A stretch of DNA of 64,000 bases from Chitinophaga filiformis. GTDB taxonomy: Bacteria > Bacteroidota > Bacteroidia > Chitinophagales > Chitinophagaceae. The DNA is taken from assembly GCF_900102545.1 (NCBI RefSeq), contig NZ_FNBN01000003.1:549461-613460 (forward strand), given 5' to 3'. Of this stretch, positions 18,470 to 27,475 are shown piece after piece. The notes under the pieces are model-generated. The model was not told the origin of the DNA and ran no database searches. It worked only from the letters and a program-made list of their open reading frames with translations. Positions within the stretch are counted from its first letter, which is position 1; each line of letters begins with the position of its first letter. The translations under genes were made by a program, and so were the position numbers.

Positions 18470-19547
18470 CAAAAAAAGGATACTGGTCTATACCACCCAG
18501 TTGATGGAAACAGGGGGGATAGAGAGTCACCTGCAGGAGTTTTGCAGGCAGATGGCAGCAGCAGGTAATGAAATAGACCTGGTGGTGCTGAATGCCGCCA
18601 TGACGCCCGAAACAGAAGAATTTTACAAACGTACATGCCGCTGGGTATACTTCGGCAAACATGGACGTTCCTATAAACGTTTACTGTGGATGCTGCAGCT
18701 GGGTATTAAGCTGCGCGGCACCCGTAAATACGATGCTGTATACACGAATGGTCAGGGAGAAAGTATCTGGATGTTTTCCCGTATGCTGCCTGCCTACGAT
18801 AAGTGGGTACATCATCACCATACTTCCGGCGACGCCAAAGATCAGGCTACCTGGGGTACAAAATACAGAAAGACGCTACAGGAGGCAAATACCATCGTTG
18901 CCTGCTCCTTCAGGAATGCTGGTGATATGAAGGTGGTATTAAATCGCCAGATAGACGTTATTCCGGTATTTTCCAGGAATGTGGAAGTGCCTTTCACGCA
19001 AAGTCCGGCAGGCAAACTGCGCTTTGGTTATTATGGTCGTCTGATCCCCGAAAAAGGGATCGATCTGATCTGCCGGATGAGTGAGGACGCTGATCTGAAA
19101 GATATAGAGTTTCATCTCTGGGGTGAGGGGAAACAATATCCTGGTGGATATTTTGACCGTTATCCTAACGTACGCTTTCATGGTCCTTTTGCAGGTGAAG
19201 AAGGCTTAAAGAAGGCTATTGCGCAACTGGATGTATACCTGTTGTTGTCCACTCACCCGGAGGGGCTGCCTGTAAGTCTGCTGGAAGCAATGAGCGCAGG
19301 ACTTCCCTGGCTGGCAACTGACAGGGGAGGCATTCCGGATATCGCCTGCGACCCGCAGGCAACACGCGTGATACCGGCTGGTTCTTCCTATGAGGAGTCA
19401 AAAGCGGCTGTAATGGCGTTTGCGAAAGATATCAGGAGTGGCCTGGTAACAAAAACGGCCCAGAAAGAATTGTATGCGAACAGGTTCTCTGCGGCAGCAT
19501 TACGTTCGGCCTGGGGCGATATACTTGGATTACATAAGCAAAACTAA
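18453..19547 (+). CDS. Glycosyltransferase, GT4-like
   Basis: A 364-aa GT-B fold glycosyltransferase. The N-terminal half begins ILVYTTQLMETGGIESHLQEF. The nucleotide-sugar half starts at FGYYGRLIPEKGIDLI (about 190-205) and has the E-x7-E motif EGLPVSLLEAMSAGLP (about 268-283), typical of retaining family 4 enzymes. The start ATG 18453 lies within the end of the pyruvyltransferase gene; the frame extends further upstream but the natural N-terminus is here. Donor and acceptor are unknown. The next gene starts two bases after its stop. Confidence 0.88.
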   Translation: MAQASDKKRILVYTTQLMETGGIESHLQEFCRQMAAAGNEIDLVVLNAAMTPETEEFYKRTCRWVYFGKHGRSYKRLLWMLQLGIKLRGTRKYDAVYTNGQGESIWMFSRMLPAYDKWVHHHHTSGDAKDQATWGTKYRKTLQEANTIVACSFRNAGDMKVVLNRQIDVIPVFSRNVEVPFTQSPAGKLRFGYYGRLIPEKGIDLICRMSEDADLKDIEFHLWGEGKQYPGGYFDRYPNVRFHGPFAGEEGLKKAIAQLDVYLLLSTHPEGLPVSLLEAMSAGLPWLATDRGGIPDIACDPQATRVIPAGSSYEESKAAVMAFAKDIRSGLVTKTAQKELYANRFSAAALRSAWGDILGLHKQN

Positions 19548-19549
19548 GA

Positions 19550-20779
19550 ATGGTCATCATATCTCATCCTACAGGCAATGCGAATGTCAGAGCTGCGGTA
19601 GCGGGGCTGGCAGATGCAGATATCCTGTCTGAGTTTCATACGGCAATTGCTTCATTTCCCGGGAGTACGCTGGACCGCCTTGGCGGAATAGGGCCTCTGT
19701 CAGAGATCAGGCGTCGCGGTTTTGAAGCACGTCTGCAGCCTTTTACCAAAACCTGGCCCTGGTTTGAACTGGGACGCCTGTTAGCAGCAAAAGCAGGGCT
19801 GAAAAGCCTGGTAAGGCATGAGAAAGGCATGTTCTCAGTAGATGCTGTGTACCATAACATGGACAGGCGCCTTACCAGCCATCTGAATAAAGTGGCGCGT
19901 GAGGTGAATGCTGTTTATGCTTACGAAGATGGCGCCATGTTCACTTTCCGCGAAGCAACCCGCCTGGGGCTGAAATGCCTGTACGACCTGCCTATTGGCT
20001 ACTGGCGTTCTGCAAGGCATTTGCTGGGAATTGAAAGAGAACGTTGGCCGGAGTGGAAGAATACCCTGATAGGGTTTAACGCTTCGCAGGAAAAACTGGA
20101 CAGAAAGGATGAAGAACTGAAACTGGCCAACAGGATCTTTGTAGCCAGCAGCTTTACAAAAAAGACACTAAACGATTACCCTGGCAAACTGGCGCCGGCA
20201 GCCGTGATACCTTATGGTTTCCCTACGGTTACAGGCACCAGGGATTATGAGAAGATAAGCGGGCGTCCGCTGAAGTTATTGTTTGTAGGAGGACTGTCTC
20301 AACGTAAAGGCATCGCAGACCTCTTTGCTGCGGTAGAGAGACTGGGAGATGCAGTGACGCTGACAGTAGTAGGAAAGAAAGTAACAGAGGATTGTCCGGC
20401 ACTGGATGCAGCCCTTGCTAAACATACCTGGATTCCCAGTATGCCGCATGCTGAGATACTTAAAACAATGAGAGCACACGATGTACTGTTGTTCCCATCC
20501 TTGTTTGAAGGATTCGGGTTGGTGATCACAGAGGCGATGTCGCAGGGCACACCGGTGATCACAACAGACCGTACGGCAGGACCAGATCTTATCACACATG
20601 GAAAGAACGGCTGGCTGGCAGAAGCCGGGTCTACTGATGCTTTATACAATGCCATAGCAGCACTGCTGGATCAGCCGGACAATATACCGGTGGCAGGACT
20701 GGCGGCAATGGAGAAAGCCCGCAGCAGACCATGGCAGGTTTATGGACAGGAACTGGCGACAGCAATCATACATGCATAA
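19550..20779 (+). CDS. Glycosyltransferase, GT4-like
   Basis: A 409-aa cytoplasmic GT-B enzyme. The C-terminal donor-binding domain begins at LKLLFVGGLSQRKGIADL (about 241-258). It contains the E-x7-E motif in LFEGFGLVITEAMSQGTPVI (about 322-341). The N-terminal half is divergent (starting ISHPTGNANVRAAVAGL) and is seen in long GT4 proteins from exopolysaccharide loci. It starts two bases after the previous glycosyltransferase and ends 11 bp before an acyltransferase. The sugar transferred is not predictable. Confidence 0.85.
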   Translation: MVIISHPTGNANVRAAVAGLADADILSEFHTAIASFPGSTLDRLGGIGPLSEIRRRGFEARLQPFTKTWPWFELGRLLAAKAGLKSLVRHEKGMFSVDAVYHNMDRRLTSHLNKVAREVNAVYAYEDGAMFTFREATRLGLKCLYDLPIGYWRSARHLLGIERERWPEWKNTLIGFNASQEKLDRKDEELKLANRIFVASSFTKKTLNDYPGKLAPAAVIPYGFPTVTGTRDYEKISGRPLKLLFVGGLSQRKGIADLFAAVERLGDAVTLTVVGKKVTEDCPALDAALAKHTWIPSMPHAEILKTMRAHDVLLFPSLFEGFGLVITEAMSQGTPVITTDRTAGPDLITHGKNGWLAEAGSTDALYNAIAALLDQPDNIPVAGLAAMEKARSRPWQVYGQELATAIIHA

Positions 20780-20790
20780 ATGACCCACTA

Positions 20791-21987
20791 ATGATGACTA
20801 AAAGGCCAAGACTTGAATTTCTGGATGGTATAAGAGGGCTCTGTGCCCTTTACGTGGCATTCTATCACGCGGTGTTCTTTACCGGCAACGGTATTGAGAA
20901 AACACAGTTCACCGGTGTGTTTAAGCCGCTTACATATCTGCTGGAGTTTGGTCATTATTCCGTTGCAGTGTTCATCGTATTGTCAGGGTTCTGCCTGACT
21001 ATACCGGTAGCATTATCAGAGAACAGGGACCTGCGCGGAGGCTTCAAAACTTATATCAGAAGGCGTGCGCACAGAATATTGCCGCCTTACTATTTCGCGT
21101 TATTGTTTTCATTACTGCTGATATGGGCACTGCCCTTAATGCAAACCCCGCATGATACTGCCTGGGATTCCAAATTACCAGTGAAGCTGGAAAGTATCGT
21201 GACACATCTTTTGCTGGTGCATAATATCCATACGCACTGGATCTTTAAAATAAACGGTCCGCTGTGGAGTGTGGCTACTGAATGGCAGATCTATTTCACC
21301 TTCCCGGTGTTATTGCTGCTATGGCGCCGTTATGGCCTGGGTGCAGCAACAGCAGCAGCTGTGATTGTGGGCATCTTACCCGAACTGGTATTGCCTCACC
21401 GTATCAGTTTCTGGTGGTTACATCCCTGGTACCTGGGACTGTTTGGTATAGGAATGGCTGCCGCCATCGTTGCTTTTGATACAAAGGGGACAACAGAAAA
21501 GGTGAAACGCCTGTTTTCAAATGGCTGGATCGTAAGTGGTCTTGTAGCGCTGGTAATAGCTATACTGGCTGTAAGCAAGCCACTGAGCCTGTCGCTGACC
21601 TTTACAGAAGTGATGGTAGGACTGGCAGTGAGCGCCGTGATAGTATACTATACGCTGAAAGAGCATGCTATGCAGGGCCGCCCTTTGTTGTTACGTTTCC
21701 TGAACGGAAAGGTAGCTGTGGGACTCGGTGCTTTCTCCTATAGCATTTACCTGATCCACAGCCCTATACTGGCTGCGATCAACCTGTATACACTGAATTT
21801 ACAGATGACAGACAACATGCGTTTACTATTTATGCTTTTGGTAGCCGTACCGGTGTCTGTATTGTTGGCACATGTGTTTTATTTACTGGTGGAACGCCGT
21901 TTCCTGAACATGCCGCCAAAGGCAGCAGCAACGCCCGCAACACCTGTTATAAATGTTTCCGGTAATTATGAATCAGTATCCCAATAA
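20791..21987 (+). CDS. Integral-membrane acyltransferase (family 3)
   Basis: The protein of about 398 aa has roughly ten hydrophobic segments and the acyltransferase-3 signature near its start: LEFLDGIRGLCALYVAFYHA, with the conserved His of that motif. FIVLSGFCLTIP and RRAHRILPPYYFAL follow, then NGPLWSVATEWQIYF and FSYSIYLIHSPIL, all typical. These enzymes O-acetylate cell-surface sugars using cytoplasmic acetyl-CoA. ATG 20791 (followed by a second ATG) was chosen; the frame is open upstream within the previous gene. It is the first of three such genes in the operon and overlaps the next by 20 bp. Confidence 0.88.
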   Translation: MMTKRPRLEFLDGIRGLCALYVAFYHAVFFTGNGIEKTQFTGVFKPLTYLLEFGHYSVAVFIVLSGFCLTIPVALSENRDLRGGFKTYIRRRAHRILPPYYFALLFSLLLIWALPLMQTPHDTAWDSKLPVKLESIVTHLLLVHNIHTHWIFKINGPLWSVATEWQIYFTFPVLLLLWRRYGLGAATAAAVIVGILPELVLPHRISFWWLHPWYLGLFGIGMAAAIVAFDTKGTTEKVKRLFSNGWIVSGLVALVIAILAVSKPLSLSLTFTEVMVGLAVSAVIVYYTLKEHAMQGRPLLLRFLNGKVAVGLGAFSYSIYLIHSPILAAINLYTLNLQMTDNMRLLFMLLVAVPVSVLLAHVFYLLVERRFLNMPPKAAATPATPVINVSGNYESVSQ

Positions 21988-23371
21988 AAGTCAGATGGCG
22001 GCAAACCGCCTGGCTGAAATAGCAGCCCTGCGTTATCAACAGCTCACGGCACTCAACTCACAGAAATTGATGCTGCGGCTGAAGCAGGGGATATGGGCAT
22101 ACTTTTTACTGTTGTTGTTTGAAGGTGCTTTACGCCGCTGGATATTACCGTTCCTGGCCACGCCACTGCTGGTAGTACGTGACCCTGTGGCATTATGGCT
22201 GATCATTGTTTGTTTGCAGCGGAAGATACTCATCCCAGCCTATTCACTTTCTCTCATGACGATCATCGGGGTACTTGGCCTCATTGCCGCACTCACGGTA
22301 GGGCATGGGAATCCTTTTGTGGCAGCTTACGGCGCACGTATCCTCCTGATACACTTCCCGATGATGTTTGTTATAAGGAGCATCTTTACACGCAAGGATG
22401 TGGTACAACTGGGAAGGGTCATGGTGATGATAGCCATACCGATGGCGGTATTGATTGCCGTACAGTTTTATAGTCCACAGACGGCCTGGGTGAACAAGGG
22501 TGTGGGTGATGCTGAAGGAGGTGCAGGGTTTAGCGGGGCTTTAGGCTTTTTCCGTCCACCGGCAACATTTTCATTTACCAATGGAACTACTTTGTTCTTC
22601 AGCTTTCTGGCGCCTTTTGTCTTCTATTTCTGGCTGAGTAATGAAAAGATCAATCGCTGGATATTAATCGGGGCCACCTGTGGCCTGTTGATGTCCATAC
22701 CACTTTCCATCAGCCGTGCATTGCTTTTCCAGATCATTATTACGCTGATGTTCTGCCTGTATGCAGGCTCCAGCAATCCTAAATATGCCGGCAGAATGTT
22801 TGGAGCGGTGCTTGGCCTGTTGGTATTGGTAGCACTTCTCAGTCAGACAAGTATTGTCGGAGGAGCTATTGAGGCATTCACGGCACGTTTCGAGAACGCC
22901 AATGAGAGTGAAGGCGGTATGGAGGGTGTATTCCTCGACCGTTATCTTGGAGGTATGCTGGGTGCCTTCTCTGCTACCTCGGATATGCCACTTTGGGGGT
23001 ATGGGATAGGCATGGGAACGAACGTAGGCGCTATGTTACTGACAGGTGGATTTACCTTCCTGATCGCTGAAGGTGAGTGGGGCAGGGCAGTAGGTGAACT
23101 GGGACCTATTTTAGGATTAGGGCTGGTATTCATCCGTGTAGGATTGGCTATTAGTCTTGGGTTTGAGTCATTCAGAAAGTTGCGCACGGGAGACATTCTC
23201 CCCTGGTTACTACTGAGTGACGGATTCCTGCTGGTGGCACAGGGAGGATGGGGGCAACCGACCTCGCTTGGATTTGCAACCCTGGTAGGAGGTATTTTGA
23301 TGGCATCATTGCGTGATGATGAAGAGGAGGAAGTACCGGAAACAGAAGAAGTGGAAGAGATGACAGTTTAG
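21968..23371 (+). CDS. Wzy-like O-antigen/exopolysaccharide polymerase
   Basis: The membrane protein of about 467 aa has about ten hydrophobic segments and a large extracytoplasmic loop before the last ones (around residues 290-350, including ENANESEGGMEG and LWGYGIGMGTNVG). This arrangement resembles O-antigen polymerase/ligase proteins. It has a short basic N-terminus and an unusually acidic tail (DDEEEEVPETEEVEE). Context supports Wzy: a flippase, an export lipoprotein and a co-polymerase are in the same operon, and no other polymerase candidate is present. The start could be 21953 or 21968; both overlap the upstream acyltransferase. Confidence 0.75.
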   Translation: MNQYPNKSQMAANRLAEIAALRYQQLTALNSQKLMLRLKQGIWAYFLLLLFEGALRRWILPFLATPLLVVRDPVALWLIIVCLQRKILIPAYSLSLMTIIGVLGLIAALTVGHGNPFVAAYGARILLIHFPMMFVIRSIFTRKDVVQLGRVMVMIAIPMAVLIAVQFYSPQTAWVNKGVGDAEGGAGFSGALGFFRPPATFSFTNGTTLFFSFLAPFVFYFWLSNEKINRWILIGATCGLLMSIPLSISRALLFQIIITLMFCLYAGSSNPKYAGRMFGAVLGLLVLVALLSQTSIVGGAIEAFTARFENANESEGGMEGVFLDRYLGGMLGAFSATSDMPLWGYGIGMGTNVGAMLLTGGFTFLIAEGEWGRAVGELGPILGLGLVFIRVGLAISLGFESFRKLRTGDILPWLLLSDGFLLVAQGGWGQPTSLGFATLVGGILMASLRDDEEEEVPETEEVEEMTV

Positions 23372-23421
23372 CATACATTCCACATATACATACCATAACC
23401 ACAACAAAAACCGGATTCCTG

Positions 23422-24555
23422 ATGAAACACGATGCCAACCCCGGAAGTAGCCGGATAGTCGTGCTGGACAGTCTGAGAGGACTTGCCGCCATGATCGTTT
23501 GCCTGCATCATTTTTTGTTTATCAATACCAGCTATTTCCAGGTATATAAGGGGCAAACCTGGTATGATATATTATTCCGGATCTCTGAGTATAACAAAGA
23601 AGCAGTGCTCTTCTTCTTTGTTTTATCTGGCTTCTCCATCGGGTTAAGCCTTAAAAACAAGACGCCTGACAGTCCTGAAACGATCAACGAATATATTTAC
23701 CGACGTTTCAAAAGGATATTGCCGGTATATATACTAGCCTTGCTTTTTACACTGGTATCGGGTTTTGTCATGCATCAGGTCCATCTGCCAAACTATAGTG
23801 CCTGGAATATGCTGGGGAACATACTTTTCCTGCAAACAGCAGATATTATAGAAGGTTCCTGGTTCATCCCCTATGGATTTAACGGCCCCCTATGGTCATT
23901 GTCGTTCGAGTTTTTCTTTTATTGCTTCTTCCCATTGGTATACCTTATCAACAGGAAGTATCTAAGCAAGATCAATATACTGGTGAAATATGCTGTACTG
24001 CTGGTTCTATCCGTTGCTGCATTTGCTGTTAACAAGATCTTTTTTGTACCATATTTTGCTTTCTTCAGTTCATTCATTATCTGGTTATCAGGCTACCTGG
24101 CATCCAGAACATATCTGAAGGGAGAGACCTATCATTTATTGTTTACAGGCGCTTTTGTGTTTGGCGTACTGTACCTTGTAGCAGGCAGGCATTTCCTCTC
24201 CTCCAACACGCTGGTCTTCATTTGTAAGGGACTGATGATGGCCGCGGTATTTTACCTGATCACCTTCTTTAGTAAATCGGAAACAGCACAGACTATTTTT
24301 AAATGGCCGGTATGGGTTCTAAATAAAATATTCAATTACGTGGGCAAGGGCAGTTATGCTACCTATGCATTACACTACCCACTGATGCTGATGCTGCGGT
24401 ATTTTCATGTGAATATAATCGTACAGATAGTATTGATCCTTCTTTTCGTCATCTTATGCACAACAATAGAGGAAAAGACCATCAGATGGAAGCTCAATAT
24501 GCTGCGCCTGAATTATACATCACTTTTCTTCAGAAGGTTTAACATGGCCAGCTAA
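23422..24555 (+). CDS. Integral-membrane acyltransferase (family 3)
   Basis: A 377-aa polytopic protein with the acyltransferase-3 start motif VLDSLRGLAAMIVCLHHFLF (about 14-33). FFFVLSGFSIGLSL (about 67-80), YRRFKRILPVYILAL and FNGPLWSLSFEFFFYCFFP (about 154-172) follow, then SYATYALHYPLMLM near the end. It probably acetylates a sugar of the polymer during assembly at the inner membrane. It is distinct in sequence from the family-3 proteins on either side (20791-21987 and 24580-25599), so these are not a recent tandem duplication. Confidence 0.88.
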   Translation: MKHDANPGSSRIVVLDSLRGLAAMIVCLHHFLFINTSYFQVYKGQTWYDILFRISEYNKEAVLFFFVLSGFSIGLSLKNKTPDSPETINEYIYRRFKRILPVYILALLFTLVSGFVMHQVHLPNYSAWNMLGNILFLQTADIIEGSWFIPYGFNGPLWSLSFEFFFYCFFPLVYLINRKYLSKINILVKYAVLLVLSVAAFAVNKIFFVPYFAFFSSFIIWLSGYLASRTYLKGETYHLLFTGAFVFGVLYLVAGRHFLSSNTLVFICKGLMMAAVFYLITFFSKSETAQTIFKWPVWVLNKIFNYVGKGSYATYALHYPLMLMLRYFHVNIIVQIVLILLFVILCTTIEEKTIRWKLNMLRLNYTSLFFRRFNMAS

Positions 24556-24579
24556 CAGGCCGCTATGCTACTTTATACC

Positions 24580-25599
24580 ATGAGTAATACTACAAATACC
24601 TCCAGAATAGGATGGATAGATACCCTGAAAGGTATCGGTATTTTAACAGTAGTGGCGGGGCATATATTCCCTGACAGTATCGCCAGGTACCTGTTTCTTT
24701 TCCATATGCCCTTATTCTTTTTTATAGGCGGTTTTTTATTTAAACCTTCTGCCGACTGGAAAGAATATCTGACAAAAAAATCATTTCACTTACTGGTGCC
24801 TTATGTGGCATTCCTGTGCCTGATCTACGTACCATATGAGATCAAAGAGATGCTGACAGGCAAGGAAACAATCGTCAAAGGTCTTGTAAGGCCTTTACTG
24901 GGAGGCCGCTTTCTGATAGGATGGGTGGCAGTGTTCTGGTATGTGACATGTTTCTTCCTGGTGCAGCAGGTGATGAATTTCCTGGTGAACAAAGTGAGTA
25001 AGAAAATCATTGGATTGTTGATGCTGGTGAGTCTTGTGATTAGCTATGCGATCAATACGGTCTTACCTCATTTCCCTGGACTGCCGTGGAATGCAGATGT
25101 AGTATTAGCAGCGCTACCCATCTTTTATATGGGCTATCTGTATAAGGGAATGCATGGCGATCCCGGAAAATATAAATGGGTATTCTTCGTACTGCTGGCT
25201 GCAGTGATGGTGTTCACTTACTACTATCCGGCCAATACATACGATATGAAAACAGGTAGCTATGGTATTCCTTTTGTTACACTGTTTTCCGCTTTGGTGA
25301 TTGTAGTATGCCTGATAGAAATAGCGAAGCTCATAGCGAAGTCTCCTGGTGTCAGCAAGCCATTCAATGAATTGGGTACAGCATCTATGGTTATTATGTA
25401 TCTGCATCAGCCGGTACAGTTCATCGCACTTGAACAATTTTCTATCGCGAATCCTTTGGCACGATTCTTTATAGCACTGGCCGTATCAATGGGAGGATAT
25501 TATCTCCTGAACAGTTTTACGATCGGCCGTGCGCTTTTTATGGGCTCTCTACCTGACTTTAAGAAGGTCTTTAGACGGGAGAAGTTAGCGACGGTATAG
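24580..25599 (+). CDS. Integral-membrane acyltransferase (fucose O-acetylase-like)
   Basis: The polytopic protein of about 339 aa is of the compact acyltransferase type. It starts IGWIDTLKGIGILTVVAGHI (about 9-28), with the catalytic-type His in AGH, then FHMPLFFFIGGFLFKP, and near the end MVIMYLHQPVQF. This is the pattern of the short acyltransferase-3 subgroup that includes fucose 4-O-acetylase annotations; with GDP-fucose genes in the operon that substrate is plausible but not shown. ATG 24580 (MSNTT) was preferred over ATG 24565. Confidence 0.85.
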   Translation: MSNTTNTSRIGWIDTLKGIGILTVVAGHIFPDSIARYLFLFHMPLFFFIGGFLFKPSADWKEYLTKKSFHLLVPYVAFLCLIYVPYEIKEMLTGKETIVKGLVRPLLGGRFLIGWVAVFWYVTCFFLVQQVMNFLVNKVSKKIIGLLMLVSLVISYAINTVLPHFPGLPWNADVVLAALPIFYMGYLYKGMHGDPGKYKWVFFVLLAAVMVFTYYYPANTYDMKTGSYGIPFVTLFSALVIVVCLIEIAKLIAKSPGVSKPFNELGTASMVIMYLHQPVQFIALEQFSIANPLARFFIALAVSMGGYYLLNSFTIGRALFMGSLPDFKKVFRREKLATV

Positions 25600-25621
25600 C
25601 AGATAAATATTCAGACAATAT

Positions 25622-26752
25622 ATGCGAGTTGTTTTAATAGGAAATTATCCGAAGGACAGGCAGGAAAGTATGGAACGTTTCGCCCGTATGGTGGAAAGTG
25701 GTTTAAATGATGCCGGGCATACAACCGAGATCTGGCGGCCAACAGTTTTCTTCGGATCTTTTTTCAAAGCCACTAACGGTGGGATCGGTAAGTGGTTCGG
25801 ATATGTGGACAAGTGGATATTATTCCCTTTAGTACTTCGTCTTAAAAACGTTTTCAGACCAAAGGATACACAGTATCATATCTGTGATCATTCCAACGCT
25901 TTTTATCTCAAACATCTGCCAAAGCAGCGTACTATCATTACCTGTCATGATGTATTAGCCATCAGAGGAGCACGTGGGCATGCAGATGCTTATTGTCCTG
26001 CTTCTTCTTTTGGTAAGGTGATGCAGGAGTGGATACTCTCTAACCTGATCAGTGCAAAGAAGATTGCCTGCGTATCTCACCTTACACTGAACCAGCTGAA
26101 AGAACTGGCTGCGGGAAAAGGAAAGGACGAAGCCAACTGGCAGGTAATTCATAATGGTTTCAATGGTGATTTTTCTCCTGTAGCTAACGCAGAACGTGAG
26201 GCCTTGTTGAAAGATGCTGGTCTGCGTGCTGATGAACCTTATATCCTGCACATCGGTTCCAAACTGCAGCGGAAGAATAGGAAAATGCTGCTGGATATGG
26301 TGCATGTACTGGGTGATAAATACAAAGGCAAGATCTGTTATGCCGGTAATGAAATAGAAGAGTCCTTGCATGCACATGCGGTGAAACTGGGATTGCAGGA
26401 CAGGTTGGTGTCGGTAAAGAAGCCACCGCATGCTACACTGAAAGCTTTGTACAGCGGGTGTTATGCATTTATTTTCCCCTCTTTCTCTGAAGGTTTTGGA
26501 TGGCCGGTAATAGAAGCACAGGCCTGCGGAGCGGCTGTCGTAGCCAGCAATATTGAGCCAATGCCAGAAATAAGCGGAGGCGCTGGTCTGCATGCAGATC
26601 CTCACAAGCCGGAAGCATTCGCAACAGAGTTCCTGAAATTATTTGATCAAACAACTAAAGACGCTATAATTAACCAGGGTTTTGTCAATGTAAAGCGTTT
26701 CTCTCCTGATATCATGATCAAGGCGTATTTATCCATGTATTCAAAGAACTAA
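25622..26752 (+). CDS. Glycosyltransferase, GT4-like
   Basis: A 376-aa GT-B glycosyltransferase. It starts MRVVLIGNYPKDRQESMERF and has ITCHDVLAIRGARG in the acceptor half. In the donor half are ILHIGSKLQRKNRKMLLDM (about 204-222) and the E-x7-E motif SEGFGWPVIEAQACGAAVV (about 285-303). It lies in the second half of the polysaccharide operon, 22 bp after an acyltransferase and 11 bp before a hexapeptide acetyltransferase. Specificity cannot be read from the sequence. Confidence 0.88.
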   Translation: MRVVLIGNYPKDRQESMERFARMVESGLNDAGHTTEIWRPTVFFGSFFKATNGGIGKWFGYVDKWILFPLVLRLKNVFRPKDTQYHICDHSNAFYLKHLPKQRTIITCHDVLAIRGARGHADAYCPASSFGKVMQEWILSNLISAKKIACVSHLTLNQLKELAAGKGKDEANWQVIHNGFNGDFSPVANAEREALLKDAGLRADEPYILHIGSKLQRKNRKMLLDMVHVLGDKYKGKICYAGNEIEESLHAHAVKLGLQDRLVSVKKPPHATLKALYSGCYAFIFPSFSEGFGWPVIEAQACGAAVVASNIEPMPEISGGAGLHADPHKPEAFATEFLKLFDQTTKDAIINQGFVNVKRFSPDIMIKAYLSMYSKN

Positions 26753-26763
26753 TATATCAGCAG

Positions 26764-27426
26764 ATGATCCTAAAACTGATTACAGTGTGTTTACCCTGGC
26801 GCTTAAAACGCCTGGCATTACAAAGCTGGTTTAAATATAAAATTCATCCTACTGCACGCATCGGACTGGCATGGGTATTCCCGGGGAAGCTGGTTATGGA
26901 AAAGAACAGCCGCATTGATCATCTTACTGTTGCTGTGAATCTGGACCTCATGCAGATGAGCGAGCATGCTAAAATAGGCAGGGGAAACTGGGTGACAGGT
27001 TTTGCCACCAATACTAACTCTAAACATTTCCGTCATCAGCCAGAGCGTAAGGCAGAGCTGATTATGGGGGAGTGGGCAGCTATCACCAAGAATCATCATA
27101 TAGACTGTACTAATTCCATCACAATCGGAAAATTCACCACTATTGCCGGATATCAGTCACAATTACTTACACACTCTATCAACGTGTATGAAAATCGCCA
27201 GGACAGCGCGCCTATAGTAATTGGTGATTATGCATTTATAGGCACGAACGTAGTGATCCTTGGTGGAGCAGTATTACCGGGTTATTCTGTGCTGGGCGCA
27301 AAATCTTTACTGAATAAACCATTCGATGAGGAATGGAAATTATATGCCGGTGTTCCTGCAAAAGCAGTGAGTGATATTGATAAAGATGCGAAATACTTCA
27401 GCAGGGTAGATGGCTTCGTCTATTAA
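26764..27426 (+). CDS. Hexapeptide-repeat (left-handed beta-helix) acyltransferase
   Basis: The 220-aa soluble protein has irregular hexapeptide repeats. The segment from about residue 31 (ARIGLAWVFPGKLVMEKNS) and the C-terminal coils PIVIGDYAFIGTNVVILGGA (about 156-175), then LPGYSVLGAKSLLNKPF and YAGVPAKAV, fit the LbH acetyltransferase fold. The middle (NHHIDCTNSITIGKFTTIAG) is typical of WbbJ-like sugar O-acetyltransferases. It likely decorates a cytoplasmic nucleotide sugar or lipid-linked intermediate with acetate. The next glycosyltransferase frame begins inside its 3' end. Confidence 0.82.
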   Translation: MILKLITVCLPWRLKRLALQSWFKYKIHPTARIGLAWVFPGKLVMEKNSRIDHLTVAVNLDLMQMSEHAKIGRGNWVTGFATNTNSKHFRHQPERKAELIMGEWAAITKNHHIDCTNSITIGKFTTIAGYQSQLLTHSINVYENRQDSAPIVIGDYAFIGTNVVILGGAVLPGYSVLGAKSLLNKPFDEEWKLYAGVPAKAVSDIDKDAKYFSRVDGFVY

Positions 27427-27475
27427 GCAGTATTGTAAAACATTAACCGACAAATTGTTAAAAGAAAGTAACAGA

